Origin: Thermothielavioides terrestris NRRL 8126
Taxonomy: Eukaryota > Ascomycota > Sordariomycetes > Sordariales > Chaetomiaceae
DNA: 64,000 bases
Direction of reading: 5' to 3'
NCBI RefSeq assembly: GCF_000226115.1
Contig: NC_016459.1
Location: 682,001 to 746,000, forward strand
Shown piece after piece: positions 46,869-57,467 of this stretch. Both the position numbers and the translations under genes were made by a program. The notes beneath the pieces were generated by a model. The model was not told where the DNA came from and did not search any database. It saw only the letters and a program-made list of their open reading frames with translations. Position 1 is the first letter of the stretch, and each line of letters starts with the position of its first letter.

Positions 46869-47645
46869 TCTCTCCTCCTCCAACACCCTCCACACCGCGC
46901 GCCACTCCGCAGGCGTATTCGCCCCTCGCAACCTCCCCACCTCATCCCCATCCACACCCACCACTCTGCCGCCCAAATCCCTCACCACCCTCACCGGCCC
47001 GACGCCCTTGCCCTTCCCCTTCCCCCTCCCCACCAACCCCCGTCCTTCCTCCTCCCCCTCCTCCCCTTCCTGGTTCTCCACCCGGCGCCGCAGCTCCCCC
47101 AGCGCCGCCGGCCCCCACACAGCAACAAGCGGCTCGCAGAACCCGTCCGCGTTCCGGAGACACGTCACGGGCGGCGCGTATGCCGCGCATAGCGCCCGTA
47201 GCATGCCCGGCGTCAGCAGCGGGTAGTCGACGGCCAGCACGAGCCAGGTGGCCGCCGGGCGGGCGCGGAAGGCGGCGAGCAGGCCCGCGGCGGGGCCGGC
47301 GGAGCGGGCGGCGGGGTTGGGGCGCGCGTCGCGGAGGAGGGCTATGCTTGGTTTGTTTGGGTTGGGGTTTGGTGCTGATGCCGGCGCCGGCGGGGCGGTG
47401 GTGGGACGGGGAGAAGTGGGCGGTGAGGGTGGGTCTTGGCTTGGGGTGAGGGATTGCAGGAAGCGGTCGAGCGGCGAGTCCTGGGCGAGGGAGATGTAGA
47501 TGGTTGGTGCGTCGGGGCAGGCGCGGGCGAGGAGGTCGAGCTGGTGCTGGTAGAGCGGGCGGCCGTCGGGCATGGGCAGGAGATGCTTTGGCGAGCCCAT
47601 GCGGGTGGACTTGCCGCCGGCGAGGAGGAGGGGGGTGAAGGACAT
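46773..47645 (-). CDS. mobA: MobA-type molybdenum cofactor guanylyltransferase
   Basis: A 290-residue single-exon nucleotidyltransferase that would attach GMP to Mo-molybdopterin to make MGD. The N-terminus has the GTP-binding signature LLAGGKSTRMGSPKHLL (Gly10-Lys20). GPAAGLLAAF matches the GPLAG motif, WLVLAVDYPLLTP the metal-binding D-x-P motif, and EPLVAVWGPAALGELR and RGANTPAEWRAV the C-terminal PLVALW and NTPED motifs. Two low-complexity insertions, a Pro-rich one after about residue 65 and a Gly/Glu/Lys-rich one near residue 195, are absent from bacterial MobA (about 190-200 residues). It is convergent with moeA. The core eukaryotic molybdenum cofactor pathway has no MobA step. Confidence 0.88.
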   Translation of the reverse strand: MSFTPLLLAGGKSTRMGSPKHLLPMPDGRPLYQHQLDLLARACPDAPTIYISLAQDSPLDRFLQSLTPSQDPPSPPTSPRPTTAPPAPASAPNPNPNKPSIALLRDARPNPAARSAGPAAGLLAAFRARPAATWLVLAVDYPLLTPGMLRALCAAYAPPVTCLRNADGFCEPLVAVWGPAALGELRRRVENQEGEEGEEEGRGLVGRGKGKGKGVGPVRVVRDLGGRVVGVDGDEVGRLRGANTPAEWRAVWRVLEEERSVGEAGCEADGACRRDGVAFDEREAVGPGGY

Positions 47646-48403
47646 TGTGTCCAGTCAGTGTGTGTGTGAATGAGCTGGCCGTGGTCCGGAGCGTGGCCCG
47701 CTTGAATGTGCACCGTTGGACATAGTGTGTAGAAGGGCAAGTTCAGATCATGAAAGACTCAAACCCCCGGGCTGTGACGCGTGAAGTGATGCTGGTGGTG
47801 ACGTCATGTTTTCATGTCGTTGCTTTTGTGCAGCGAGATGCTTGAGTAGACCCAATGCGTCAGGCAGGTTCAGCATGCTTTAGCCGTGGCTGAATTATTC
47901 AGCTTCGTGGTAATAATTTGCATCTTGGTTTATTGCAGGCATGAAACGCTTCAGGTGATGGAAGCGAAGTTAACCTCGGGCGCTGTGTTGCCCCTTGGTG
48001 TAATGGAAGCACGGCAACAGCGAGAAAGTTGGAGCTGCCTGAAGTTGGGGTTGGCCGATAACTCCGTGTCCCTCACGGCCGGTTGATGGCTCGGGACTCG
48101 ATCGGGGTTTCACTGGTCAATGGCGATCACCCCCGCCTGGGCGATTTTGCGAGGCTCACTGTGTTTGTGCCGCCGGTATGACCTGGGTATTCACCCGGGC
48201 CAAATCCCCAGAAGGAGGTCAACCAAATGAGGTTACATGCGGCTGCGTTAGTCCCACGGTCCGGGATACAATCTCGGCAACTGGGCTTCAAGCCCGGATC
48301 GCCGAGAGAGTGGTGAATGGATAAAGGAGGCCAGCGACCGAGGGCTCTGGCGAGGAGCTTCCCGGCAGCGAACGATTGGAATCGCGCCATCCGCTCGCCG
48401 GGG
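47646..48403. other. Intergenic, divergent promoter region
   Basis: 760 bp between mobA (minus) and the DUF3237 gene (plus). It probably contains both promoters. No gene recognised. Confidence 0.5.
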
Positions 48404-48980
48404 ATGTTGATCATGAAGCCCTTCTTCACAACACTGCTTTGTTTTTTCGCGTCGGCGGCCTCGGCCGCCAAACACGCAAAGACGCCTGCCGCACCCGGCC
48501 TGACGTACTTGTATTCTCTCAATTGCACGTTGGGACCGTCCATCGCGGTGGGCAGTGGCCCGCATGGCACGCGTACCGTGATTCCCATCACCGGCGGAAC
48601 CTTCTCCGGCCCGAGACTGTCAGGTATGGACACGATCCCTTCCCTCCCCCCGCCGGCTTCCGACTCGCAGCAGCGTAAGCAATCTGACTGCGGTCCCAGG
48701 CAAGGTCCTCGACCTGGGCGCGGACTGGGGGCTGGTCGACCGGAACGGCACCTTCTCGGCCGACACGCGGTATCAGCTGCAAACGGACGACGGCGCGAAC
48801 ATCTTCATCCGCACGAGCGGGCCGGCGCAGCCAGACGGGCATCTGCACCTGCGCATGGAGTTCGAGACGGGTAGCGCCAAGTACTATTGGCTCAACAATA
48901 TTGTCGCGGTTGGCATTCTGACGACGGGGAACGGCTATGTGCTGATTGACGGGTGGCAGCTGGAGAGCCCCAAGGCTTGA
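48404..48980 (+). CDS. Secreted DUF3237 protein
   Basis: A 166-residue protein in two exons (48404-48623, 48700-48980; 76-nt intron, Gly codon split). The N-terminus LIMKPFFTTLLCFFASAASA is a good signal peptide; translation may start at 48404 or 48413. The DUF3237 fold is recognised from the LTYLYSLNCTLGPSI opening, GTRTVIPITGGTFSGPRLSG, VLDLGADWGLVDRNGTFSAD, TRYQLQTDDGANIFIRTSG, and the YYWLNNIVAVGILTTG and GYVLIDGWQL end. The molecular function of the domain is unknown. Secretion and one NGT glycosylation sequon suggest an extracellular or cell-wall role. Nothing connects it directly to the molybdenum genes beside it. Confidence 0.85.
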
Positions 48981-49446
48981 GCTGCTCCTTCGCATCCCCG
49001 ACTCAATCGGAGCGTGGGTGTCGGTGAAATTGCGAGTGACGAAGTATTCGGTGTTTGCTTGGCTAGGTATCTGTCAAAAAGAATCCCCGATGGAGTCTGC
49101 AGTTAGAATCAACGAGCATAGCTGTTCTCAATTCGACACACATTCGAAGTTTGGATCGAGAGAGTTCCCAACATGACTGTGCGCAACAGCGTTGAGGAGA
49201 GGCAGAGCGAAACTCACGAAACGGGAAACAACCTGGAACTTGCTTGTGAATGCTGCGGACCCACTTAACTACCACGTTAGGTAAACCACGCTGGCCAAAA
49301 TTTTGCCCCGCAACCTTGCCTGTGCGCCAAGCCTTCCTTTGTTCTTCAGACATCCGCGATTCTACCGGATCTTCGCCGAGAAGTCGCCAGCGCGGGTTCA
49401 CCCGGAGAGCAGCCGTGAGAGGCAGACGCGTCGAATCAGAACAAGC
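48981..49446. other. Intergenic, promoter of the C6 regulator
   Basis: 465 bp, no gene recognised. The last part is probably the 5' UTR of the transcription factor. Confidence 0.5.
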
Positions 49447-51896
49447 ATGTCGTCCAGCTATCCGCCGCCGCCGCCCGCACCCACCGACGCCTCAACGGCG
49501 ACGGCGACGGCGACAGCGCCGAACTCGGACAACGCCCCGCAGGTCGCGGATGCCGACAGCCAACCCGCGAACGCTCAAGCGCAATACTCGGCCGACGCCG
49601 CTGCAGCTGTGGCCGCGGCAAACCATGGCCTCCAGGCTCTCCAGGCTGCCGTTGCAGCTCCTGCTTCCGTGTCGTCTCCGGGCGATGCCTCGTTGATCGC
49701 CGCTGCGCCGGCTGGCGGTGCGCCCGTCGGCGTCTCTCCTACCCCGAAAGCAACCCGGCTTCGCCGCGCCTGCGACATGTGCAGCCAGCGGAAAGTCAAG
49801 GTGCGTCCCCCCTCCCCCATCCGTCCAGTGTACTTTCGCTACTTCAGCAGATGCGGCATGAACTAATCCTCAGGCTGTGTGGCTTGCAGTGCAACGAGAC
49901 GCAGCCATGCCGGCCGTGCGTCGACCTCAGCGTCGATTGCACCTTCAACCGCGTAATGAAGCGTCGTGGCCCGCCAAACAAACACGCAGAGGCCGCCCGG
50001 GCCGCCAAGCAACAGCGGCTCGAGCCTAACATCAGCCCGGGCCCGCACAACGCAGCCGAGACCCTCATTTCCATCGCCGGCGGCCAGGACGCCCAGCAGG
50101 TTCTCGACGCCGAGTCCATTGCGCCCTGGCCGGTGCTGACGCTGCTGATCGACGACTTCTTCACCTACATCCACCCGCTCGCGCCCTTCCCCCACGAACC
50201 GACCTTCAGGATGTCCTTCACAGCGCGGCAGGACAGGACAAACCGGGGATTCCTGGCGCTGCTGGCCAGCATGATCGGCTGCCTGGTAGCTTCGTTTCCC
50301 CGGACCGCGCGCCTGCACCTCAAGACGCAGCAGCATGGGATGAAGATGTACCCCAAGGCCATCACCCTGATCGACCGCTGCCGCACCGTCGCGCTTGAAG
50401 CCCGCGGTCCGACCTTCTACAGCAGAGACGACATCACGGTCTACGATGCCGCGACTAGCTATTTCCTGGGTCTGGCAGCCGCGTACACCATGCAGTGGAA
50501 GGTGTGCCGCCGCTTCATGGCCGAGTGCATGGCCTTCATCCGGGAGCTAGGGTACCACAAGCCCCGCGACTTGGGCTCCTCCATGTTCGGTGTGACCTAC
50601 CGGGGACCGTCCTTCAACCACGTCGAGGACCAGCTCGGCAAGCGCATCTTCTGGTGCATGTTTGTCGGCCTTCGGTGAGTCTGCTTAGTTGTCGAACAAG
50701 ATCCCCTCGCGACTTTCTCGCTAACACATCCCAGCTCCATGCACCAGCTCGGAAGCCACCACAGCGACGTCGTCCTTCCGCCGCCGACGCCCACTGAGCC
50801 GTACCCAGAGCTCCCTGTGGAGGTGGACGATCAGTACATCCTGCCCCACCAAATCTTGGGCCAGCCAGAAGGCGTTGTCTCCCTTCTCACAGGCTTCAAC
50901 CAGGGCATCAAGATCTACATGACCATGAACGGCCTTGTCAGCGTTGAGGTGTCATATGGGATATCCACGCTGCCGTTCAATGACCAAAAGGCAATGCTAG
51001 AGGAGAGCCTCCAAGCGGTCAAGCAGGTGATGGACGGCCTGCCGCGAGAGCTGACCATTGAGCTGAATGGCGGGGCCGGAAACAGCCAGGCTCACGGCCC
51101 GTCCGGCCTACATCCCGCCGGTCCCCAAGCCGGCGGTTTCGACGACAGCAACGGCGGGCTGCACTACTACCCCATCGGCTTCGCAGGCATGCAACCGCCC
51201 AACCTTCGTCACAAACCGAGCCCCCAGCTCCAACGGCGCCGCCTGCTGCAGTACGAGATTCAGAAAGCCAACATCTACGCGTCGCAGCTCGCCACCCGCT
51301 CCTACTACGTCGAGCGCTACCTCAACCTGCGCGACGCCCACCGCGAGCACGCCCGCGCCCAAGCCGCCCAAGCCGCCCAAGCCGCCCAGGCCTCCTCCTC
51401 TTCCTCCACCACCACCACGGCCGCAGTCGACACCTCCACCAAATCGGTAGCCGCAGCCGCCCGACAGCACGCGGCCGCCAAGCAGCACCCCCACCACCCC
51501 AACCACCCGGCCGACCCCGTCGACGCAAGCATGACGGCCGAGCGCGAGCTCATCGTCCAGCACCTGCTGACCGTGCTGACTTCCATCTCGCAGCGCAGCA
51601 TGGAGCCCAACGGCGCGTCGCTGATCAACAAGATCCGCCAGGTCGCCAGCACCCTCGTCAACGACGACCCCAAGCGCAAGGGCCCCGTCGCCGTCAAGAA
51701 CCAGGAGTCCCTCAGCCGCTTCGTCGAGATCCTCATGCGTCTGGAGCGCGTCCCGCCTGGAGGCGGGCCTGGTGGGGGCGCCGGCGTCGCCGTTGGCAAT
51801 GGGGATGACGAGGAGGTTGAGTTGAGGAGCTGGGCGGATTTGAGGGATTACCAGGTGAGGTTTTTGCAGGGCGGCGGGTTTATGAATTTGCCTTGA
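49447..51896 (+). CDS. Zn(II)2Cys6 transcription factor with fungal-specific TF domain
   Basis: A 766-residue nuclear regulator from three exons (49447-49800, 49890-50674, 50735-51896), all GT-AG. The zinc cluster CDMCSQRKVKCNETQPC spans the first intron, with Cys109, 112, 119, 125, 128 and 135, and is followed by a basic VMKRRGPPNKHAEAARAA linker. The middle homology region is visible as WPVLTLLIDDFFTYIHPLAP, FLALLASMIGCLVASFP, YDAATSYFLGLAAAY, ECMAFIRELGYHKP and LGKRIFWCMFV. An Ala-rich N-terminus and Ala/Gln/His low-complexity tracts at about 51,350-51,500 lie outside the domains. Position next to the DUF3237 and molybdenum genes makes a regulatory link possible but unproven. Confidence 0.9.
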
Positions 51897-52513
51897 CGTA
51901 GTGGGCGGGAGGGCGCGGGTTGGCGGGTGCCGGCTTGGACGTTAAGGTCGGTTGTGCCCGGGTCGGACGGGTGATGATGGCTGTATGAGCTGGGTGGCTA
52001 TTTGCGTTGCTATATACTTTTACTGGCGGAGATTCTCACTCATACCAGGATCGTGGACAGCCGTGTGCTATGCCGCGGTCTGTGTCTTTTGGTCTTCATA
52101 TTCGCCTTAGGTTAATGAAAAGTTGCTCCGGCGGCGTGATACAAACTCCCTATTGCAAAGTCGTCCCTCCCTTGCAATGCCCATGCGATCCGCTTTCTCA
52201 ACTCCTCACCTGGGAGGCATCCTTGACCTCTTTTGCCAACACAAACCGACATGACTTGTTATAATCCTGCTATCCAAACCTCCTGCCTATCCATTCTGAC
52301 AACGGTGTCCCCTCAGAATCCCACGCGGGTGTCCGCGACGTAATTCTGGACAGCGACCCGCTGGCATGCACCCAGCCAAGGGACCTCGCCGCGACAGGAC
52401 CGCCTACAACATCGCGACCGATCCGCGAAGTCATAACCTACCTCTCCCCTCTCCCCCCTGGTGGATGCTGTATCCAACAAACCAAGCCTGGTGACGAGGA
52501 CGGCAGCCCCTTG
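51897..52513. other. Intergenic between convergent genes
   Basis: About 620 bp of 3' flanking sequence, no gene recognised. Confidence 0.5.
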
Positions 52514-54337
52514 CTATTCCTTCGCTTGGTCGTCATTCTCCGCCCCAAGCATCCGCCACCCGCCAACCTTTCCCTCCGGCCACGGTTCGTAGACGCGAAA
52601 CTCAACCTCCACGCCCATCAGTCGAAACCGTTTTCCAAGTTCCTCCTCCTCTGCGACCGACCACCAACGCCCCCCGTCCGCCCCCTTCCCACACCACACC
52701 ACAACCCGCCTCAGCGCCCTCCTCTCCTCCCGGGCACACCACTCTGCCAACGCCCTCATCGCCTCCCCAGCACCCACTCTGCCCCCCTCCCCCATATTCC
52801 CGCCCTCCCCAGATCCCCACCACCCATCCACCACCACCTCCAACCGCTCCAACCCACTCGGCAACCGCACCCGATGCCCTGGACTCACCCCATCCCCATC
52901 ACCGCCTGCCGCCTGCAACCGTGGAGCAGCTGACCTGGCGCCGGCGCCCGGCCCGTCTAGACACTCTCCCCCTCTCCCGACCCCTACACCCCCTACACCC
53001 CCGTCGCTAGCGCCGCTACCGCCGCTACCGCCGTGTGAGAGCGGGCTGGCGTCAAAGAGGGCCCAGATCGGGATATGCAGCGCCCTTAGCGAGGCGAGGC
53101 GCGCCAGCGTGTCGGGCGCGGGACCGGATATCGCTTTGGCTGGCTGGGAGTGCGCAGGCGGGGTGGGTTGGTTGGGTTGGTTGGAGGGAGTAGCGCTGGT
53201 GGTGGTGGTGGTCGTCAGGGAGAGGTACCGGAGGGATCGAGGGAGGAGCATAGCCGGTTGGAGGAGGGTGTTGAGATTGAAAGTGGTGGGTTGGTTCGGC
53301 GTTGTGGCCGTGGAAGGAGGGTTGAAAGGGACAGGGGTGGTGAGGTATATCTCCAGGGTGTGGATGTTAGGGGTGGAGGGGAGCAGGCGGCGGAGCGTGG
53401 GGAGGACGGTTGCGAGTGTTCCTTTGATCCTGACCACCTGCAGGTGTGCTAGGATGGGTGGAGAGATGTTCTCGTTCGCGGCGGCGTTGTTCGTGGCGTT
53501 GCTGGGGGCACAGGGAAGGGTGTCCACGGCGATCTGGCTCCCTGGGCAGGTTTCGAGCTCTAGCTCCTCGACGGTCGGGAGGTTGATCAGCGGCCATAGG
53601 CTCAGTGGCGGCCACGGGTCAGTCGCGGGATAGGCGGCTGTGGCGCATAGGGCGACTTTTCGCAGCGATGGACAGGGGCTGAGGCACGGCGCGACGGACG
53701 CGATATATTCTGGATAGCGGTGCTGGAGCTCGGAACTCAGCCAACGCAGCCCTTGGCTAGCTCCCGGGTAGACAGTCATGCGGAGGGTGTGGATGCTGCG
53801 GAGGTGGCCGAGCAGGGAGAAGAAGACGGACTGGCGGAAGCGAAGGTCGAGGGCCGCCCGGTAGGATTCGTCCGCGAGTTCGCTGGCCATGAGCTGATGG
53901 ATGCTCTTCAGGATGCCGAGGCTAACCCGGCAGTAGTCCAAGTGTGTTGAGAGGCTTTCCACACATTCTACGTCGTAGTCGAGTCGCTCCTTGGAACTGT
54001 GGCAGCCGAGGTTGACATGGCAATGCAGCTCTTCCACAGAGGACACGCAAGCCGGATATCGAACACTGGTCATGAAGAACCGAACCACCGATCCGTGATC
54101 GTGGAGGACAACCCGCCGTAATGCAGCTTGCGTCGTGGCCTTGCTGACTGCCCCAGCCCCGTGGACGACCGGCAGCAGCATCATTATCTCGTGGTAGGAA
54201 TTGTCCGGTTCGTCGTATTGGTACTTGAAGTCCGTTCCAAAACCGCCAGCGACAGCCGCAATGAGTCTCGCCGGGAGAGACTGTGCCATGCATCTCGCAG
54301 TGGCCTGCAGGTGTAAGGGTGATGTTTTGTGCGACAT
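52514..54337 (-). CDS. LRR/F-box-like hypothetical protein
   Basis: A 607-residue single open frame. Near the N-terminus SLPARLIAAVAGGFG resembles the start of an F-box (LPxELxxxV). Leucine-rich, hydrophobic repeats follow: SVEELHCHVNLGCHS, GHLRSIHTLRMTVYPG, CPSLRKVALCATAA, LPTVEELELETCPGS, TPNIHTLEIYLTT and LASLRALHIPIWALF. The C-terminal part, with Gly-rich linkers, ends in FRLMGVEVEFRVYEPW. This architecture is typical of fungal F-box/LRR proteins, which act as substrate receptors of SCF ubiquitin ligases, but the F-box is weak. The start may be Met1 or Met17. An upstream exon ending at a CTGCAG acceptor near 54,310 is possible. Confidence 0.65.
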   Translation of the reverse strand: MSHKTSPLHLQATARCMAQSLPARLIAAVAGGFGTDFKYQYDEPDNSYHEIMMLLPVVHGAGAVSKATTQAALRRVVLHDHGSVVRFFMTSVRYPACVSSVEELHCHVNLGCHSSKERLDYDVECVESLSTHLDYCRVSLGILKSIHQLMASELADESYRAALDLRFRQSVFFSLLGHLRSIHTLRMTVYPGASQGLRWLSSELQHRYPEYIASVAPCLSPCPSLRKVALCATAAYPATDPWPPLSLWPLINLPTVEELELETCPGSQIAVDTLPCAPSNATNNAAANENISPPILAHLQVVRIKGTLATVLPTLRRLLPSTPNIHTLEIYLTTPVPFNPPSTATTPNQPTTFNLNTLLQPAMLLPRSLRYLSLTTTTTTSATPSNQPNQPTPPAHSQPAKAISGPAPDTLARLASLRALHIPIWALFDASPLSHGGSGGSGASDGGVGGVGVGRGGECLDGPGAGARSAAPRLQAAGGDGDGVSPGHRVRLPSGLERLEVVVDGWWGSGEGGNMGEGGRVGAGEAMRALAEWCAREERRALRRVVVWCGKGADGGRWWSVAEEEELGKRFRLMGVEVEFRVYEPWPEGKVGGWRMLGAENDDQAKE

Positions 54338-55974
54338 CCTCCCAGGCGATGGCGCTCTCGATAACGAACTCTCCGGAAATGCCGTAATTTGTAATCAACG
54401 TGTCCAAGACGAAGCGGTCTCTCTCTCGGGGTTTAAGTAGAAAGGCATTGCAAGCAGGCCTTTAATACGCCGGAGGAGTTACCACCAAGACGTCCTTGTC
54501 ACGCCTCAGTTGCAACAACCGTCATCGGCCATTTCACATTCTCAGTCGTCGGGAACAGGGCTGATGATGTGTCATAGCCCATGGGCGTCATACACGTAGG
54601 GTAGCCCGTGTTTCCTGGCTTGTTAAGTTCCGCTGGCACTTGCCATGGAAACTACTCTCACCCAAAGCAAGGGAGGTTGTACATGAGTCTGCCTCGTCTA
54701 CGTTCATGCGAAAGTTCATTCGGAAAGCCTGAAGACTCAATCACATATGGGAACACGTAGCAAGGCGCATGACCGGTAAATCTGACCGTGATGCTCCCTG
54801 TTCGCGCTGAGTAGTGTAACCATATCCCCGTCACGCTGTTGCCGTGGAAAACTCTCGGTCACTTTCCCGCCATTTGAGCTTTATCGGAGGCTGGCGCCAT
54901 TGTCAAGCAATTCACACCAGCCTCATTTTTAATCCATCGCTGCCTGGCTACTACGACGTGGCCGGGTAGTACAATGGGCTGAGAAATTCCTGCTTCTTCA
55001 AGCTCTCATTCCGGCGCGTGGACCGTTTCTTAAAATCCCAGCTCGAACAGAAGTTTTCAACCACGGACAACCTTGCTCACGTGAAAACTTGACGGTGTGG
55101 CCAAACAGACCACGCCGGGAGGGGCCTGGAGCCCAAAGTAGCGTGGGTTGTTGGTTTCATGGTGCGGGCCGGCTCGAGGGCCGCCCGCTCCACGCCGGAC
55201 TCTCTCCCGACCGACGGGCGATGAACATCAGGAACAATGGAGGATCGGATGGCAACTGAGTCACGATATCCTACGTGTCGCTCCAAGTGCCCGTCTGTCC
55301 CTTGAGTAGACTAGGTTGACCGAGGCGCAGTGCAGGGTGTCGGGGAGCAGGGCCCGACACGGTCGTGAGAACGAGACGCGTTCATTCGCGGCGGATGGCC
55401 ATCCAGTCTCCAGAGGTGGCCCGACAAAGCTGGCTAGCGCGTATACTGGGGAGTCATCGATCAAGGCGGATTGTCGGGCAAAACGCAAGGCAAGATGGCG
55501 AACGCAAGATGGCGCACCGCGAGATGGAGATGGTTAGCAGCATCGAGAGATGCGTACCTACGAGAAATATTTAAAGCCAGAGAAAGTACTCATTCTTTTC
55601 TTGATCATGATCAAACAACGTCGGAGCCTTCTGATCGTTCGCAAGCTTGCATCCTCTACTCCAATCTTGACCGCTCTGCCAGGGCGATCAACTACCCACG
55701 CCGTGCCTCCTCCCGCAAGCAGGAGACGGATATCAAGCTTTCGAGCCCCCGTAAAGCTCGGGATTCTCTCAGTTCAAGTAGCGTTGCCCGTCAACAATCG
55801 CATTCTCTTCGGTCCCCGACGACTGTCGTACTAACCTCCGCCCGTCCAGCTCTCAACACCGTTTCCGCAGCCGCCAGTCGTCAGCTCTAAGCAGCCACTC
55901 CCTATCCCGCGCCAACTCCCCTTTTCCGAGCGCGAACGAAAACCAACGCAAAACCCAACACAACAACACCCGAA
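54338..55974. other. Intergenic region, no gene recognised
   Basis: About 1.6 kb between divergent genes. The last 500 bp read openly upstream of the next gene and are probably its 5' UTR. A short tandem of AAGATGGCGnACG-type motifs sits near 55,490-55,530. Confidence 0.45.
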
Positions 55975-56334
55975 ATGTGCCGCGAATACCGCGCTCTGTA
56001 CAGCCGGTGCGGCCACGAGCTGCGCGTGCACGAGTACTGCACCCGCGCGTCCCGAGCGCGCGGGTCGGCGACGCGGCACCCGTGCGAGCCCTTCCGCATC
56101 GTGCCCGGCATCGTGCCCATCGGACTCGACTGCGGGCAGCCCGACTGCGGCTCCCGCCGCCAGGTGGTCAGGCCCCCCGCCCGCCGGAGGCCCGTTCGGC
56201 CCTGTCCGAGGTGCCCCGGGCAGATGGAGCTGATTCGGTTCCGTGTCCCGGTGATTGGGCCCGGTGGACTGAGGAGGGGGATGGTGGAAAGGGAGCGCTG
56301 GGTGTGTGATTGTGGATGGCGGGAGGATCGCTGA
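55975..56334 (+). CDS. Small Cys-rich hypothetical protein
   Basis: A 119-residue basic protein with ten cysteines: MCREYRALYSRCGHELRVHE, EYCTRAS, PCEPFRI, GLDCGQPDCGS, PCPRCPGQ and WVCDCGWRE. The paired CxxC-like motifs suggest a small structural zinc ribbon or knuckle. There is no signal peptide, which argues against a secreted effector. The ATG is preceded by CCCGAA and followed by an uninterrupted frame. Similar short Cys-rich proteins of unknown function are found across ascomycetes; I cannot assign a name. Confidence 0.55.
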   Translation: MCREYRALYSRCGHELRVHEYCTRASRARGSATRHPCEPFRIVPGIVPIGLDCGQPDCGSRRQVVRPPARRRPVRPCPRCPGQMELIRFRVPVIGPGGLRRGMVERERWVCDCGWREDR

Positions 56335-57163
56335 GGGCAATTTCTGGCATCTTGCTTGTTCAGGGGGGGATGATTGTTCTGGCTGGCTGAGGTTGGATGG
56401 CGGCGGAGGGTGCTGGTCTAGGTGCAAGTACCGCGATATTGATGGACGGGCTCGGCGGAATATTCCAATGTGCGGTCTACGGGAATCTGTGTTCACACTT
56501 GGTGTTTGCTGTTTTGAGTCCTCGATTTTTTTTTTTCTATTTTCGATTCTTTTCTTTTCCTTTCTTTCTTTCTCCCCGACGTTCCTCTCTTTCTGTCTCT
56601 CTCACTCTCCCTCTCTCGCGTTTTCGTTTCTCATTCTTTTTCAATCTTTTTCTGGTTACGAGACGGTGATGAACAGATTGGCAGACCTGGATGGGGGAGG
56701 TACAGTGAAAGTGATACAGGCCCCATACACCTAGATTGCGCATCATCTCAAGGCACAGCACACTCAGAGTGAACACAACCCATAAGAAGCTCCTAGATTC
56801 CCCCCTGCTCTCACTGGTGCATTACGAACTGAAGCAAACATCAGCAAGGCAACATCATGGTGTTACCGCTAGACGCGGACAGAGAGGTGCCACTGTAGCA
56901 GACGTGTTATCAACGAGGCACCAGTTTTGCAAGGGGCCATGACGTAAACCCGCATCGAGGGAAGTAGATGGGACGCTCAACCTTACAGCAGGAATATTAT
57001 CATCTTTCTAGTGCGTTCTCCAGGTTATCTATCCGCCAGACCAGTACCAGGTAGGTGGAGATGTGGAACAACTCTCCACCAGTAAGCACAGCGACTAGGC
57101 ATCAAATCTCCCCAGCCCCCTTGACACTTGTTAACCTGTCCGGACCCGTGGCCCCCTATCCCG
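56335..57163. other. Intergenic region with a pyrimidine-rich tract
   Basis: 56,525-56,655 is a T/C-rich low-complexity tract (CTTTT, CTTTC and CTCTC repeats). The rest shows no supported gene. Confidence 0.5.
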
Positions 57164-57467
57164 TCACGTAGCGCTGTTGGGGGACATCCCGACTCCCTTG
57201 CCTACACCCCCATAATCATCCACTTCCTCCTCTTTTTCATCCTCGCACTGGTCCTCAACCTCTGCATAAGGCGTGTTATTGCTGTGGTGTGGCGTTAGTT
57301 GAGGCGGCGGGGGTGTTTTCTTGTCTGCGCGGTTGAATCCGCGGTTCAGGATGAGCCCAAGGGGAATAGGGGTGGTGTAGCCGCGGGGAGGGGTGGCTTT
57401 GAGTAGAACAGTGATGGGCGACGGGGCTGGTTTGGCAGGTGGGTGCCAGGGTGGTGACGCGAGGCGG
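57164..57467 (-). CDS. Candidate terminal exon of an unrecognised gene
   Basis: A minus-strand frame from about 57467 to the TGA at 57166-57164 has strongly protein-like composition: ASPPWHPPAKPAPSPITVLL, RGYTTPIPLGLILNRGFNRAD, TPHHSNNTPYAEVEDQCED and KEEEVDDYGGVGKGVGM. A good intron lies just upstream (donor GTATCA, branch-like CTAAAC, acceptor CCGCAG at 57468). Upstream coding could be MFTAEMAVDGPSCPSTCLC in one frame or a longer frame starting at 57740, but the phases do not agree cleanly with the Cys-rich option. The family is not recognised. The acidic tail suggests a soluble protein. Confidence 0.35.

Noticed and set aside
46499..47449. Plus-strand frame of 316 codons across mobA
   Set aside because: Pro/Arg-rich antisense reading of MobA with no motif; the minus strand has the full guanylyltransferase signature set.
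48250..48310. tRNA-like GGGCTTCAAGCCC element
   Set aside because: A short hairpin only; no cloverleaf can be built around it.
52511..52933. Pro/His-rich plus-strand frame at the end of the LRR-like gene
   Set aside because: It is the complement of a Gly-rich segment of the minus-strand gene and has no independent support.
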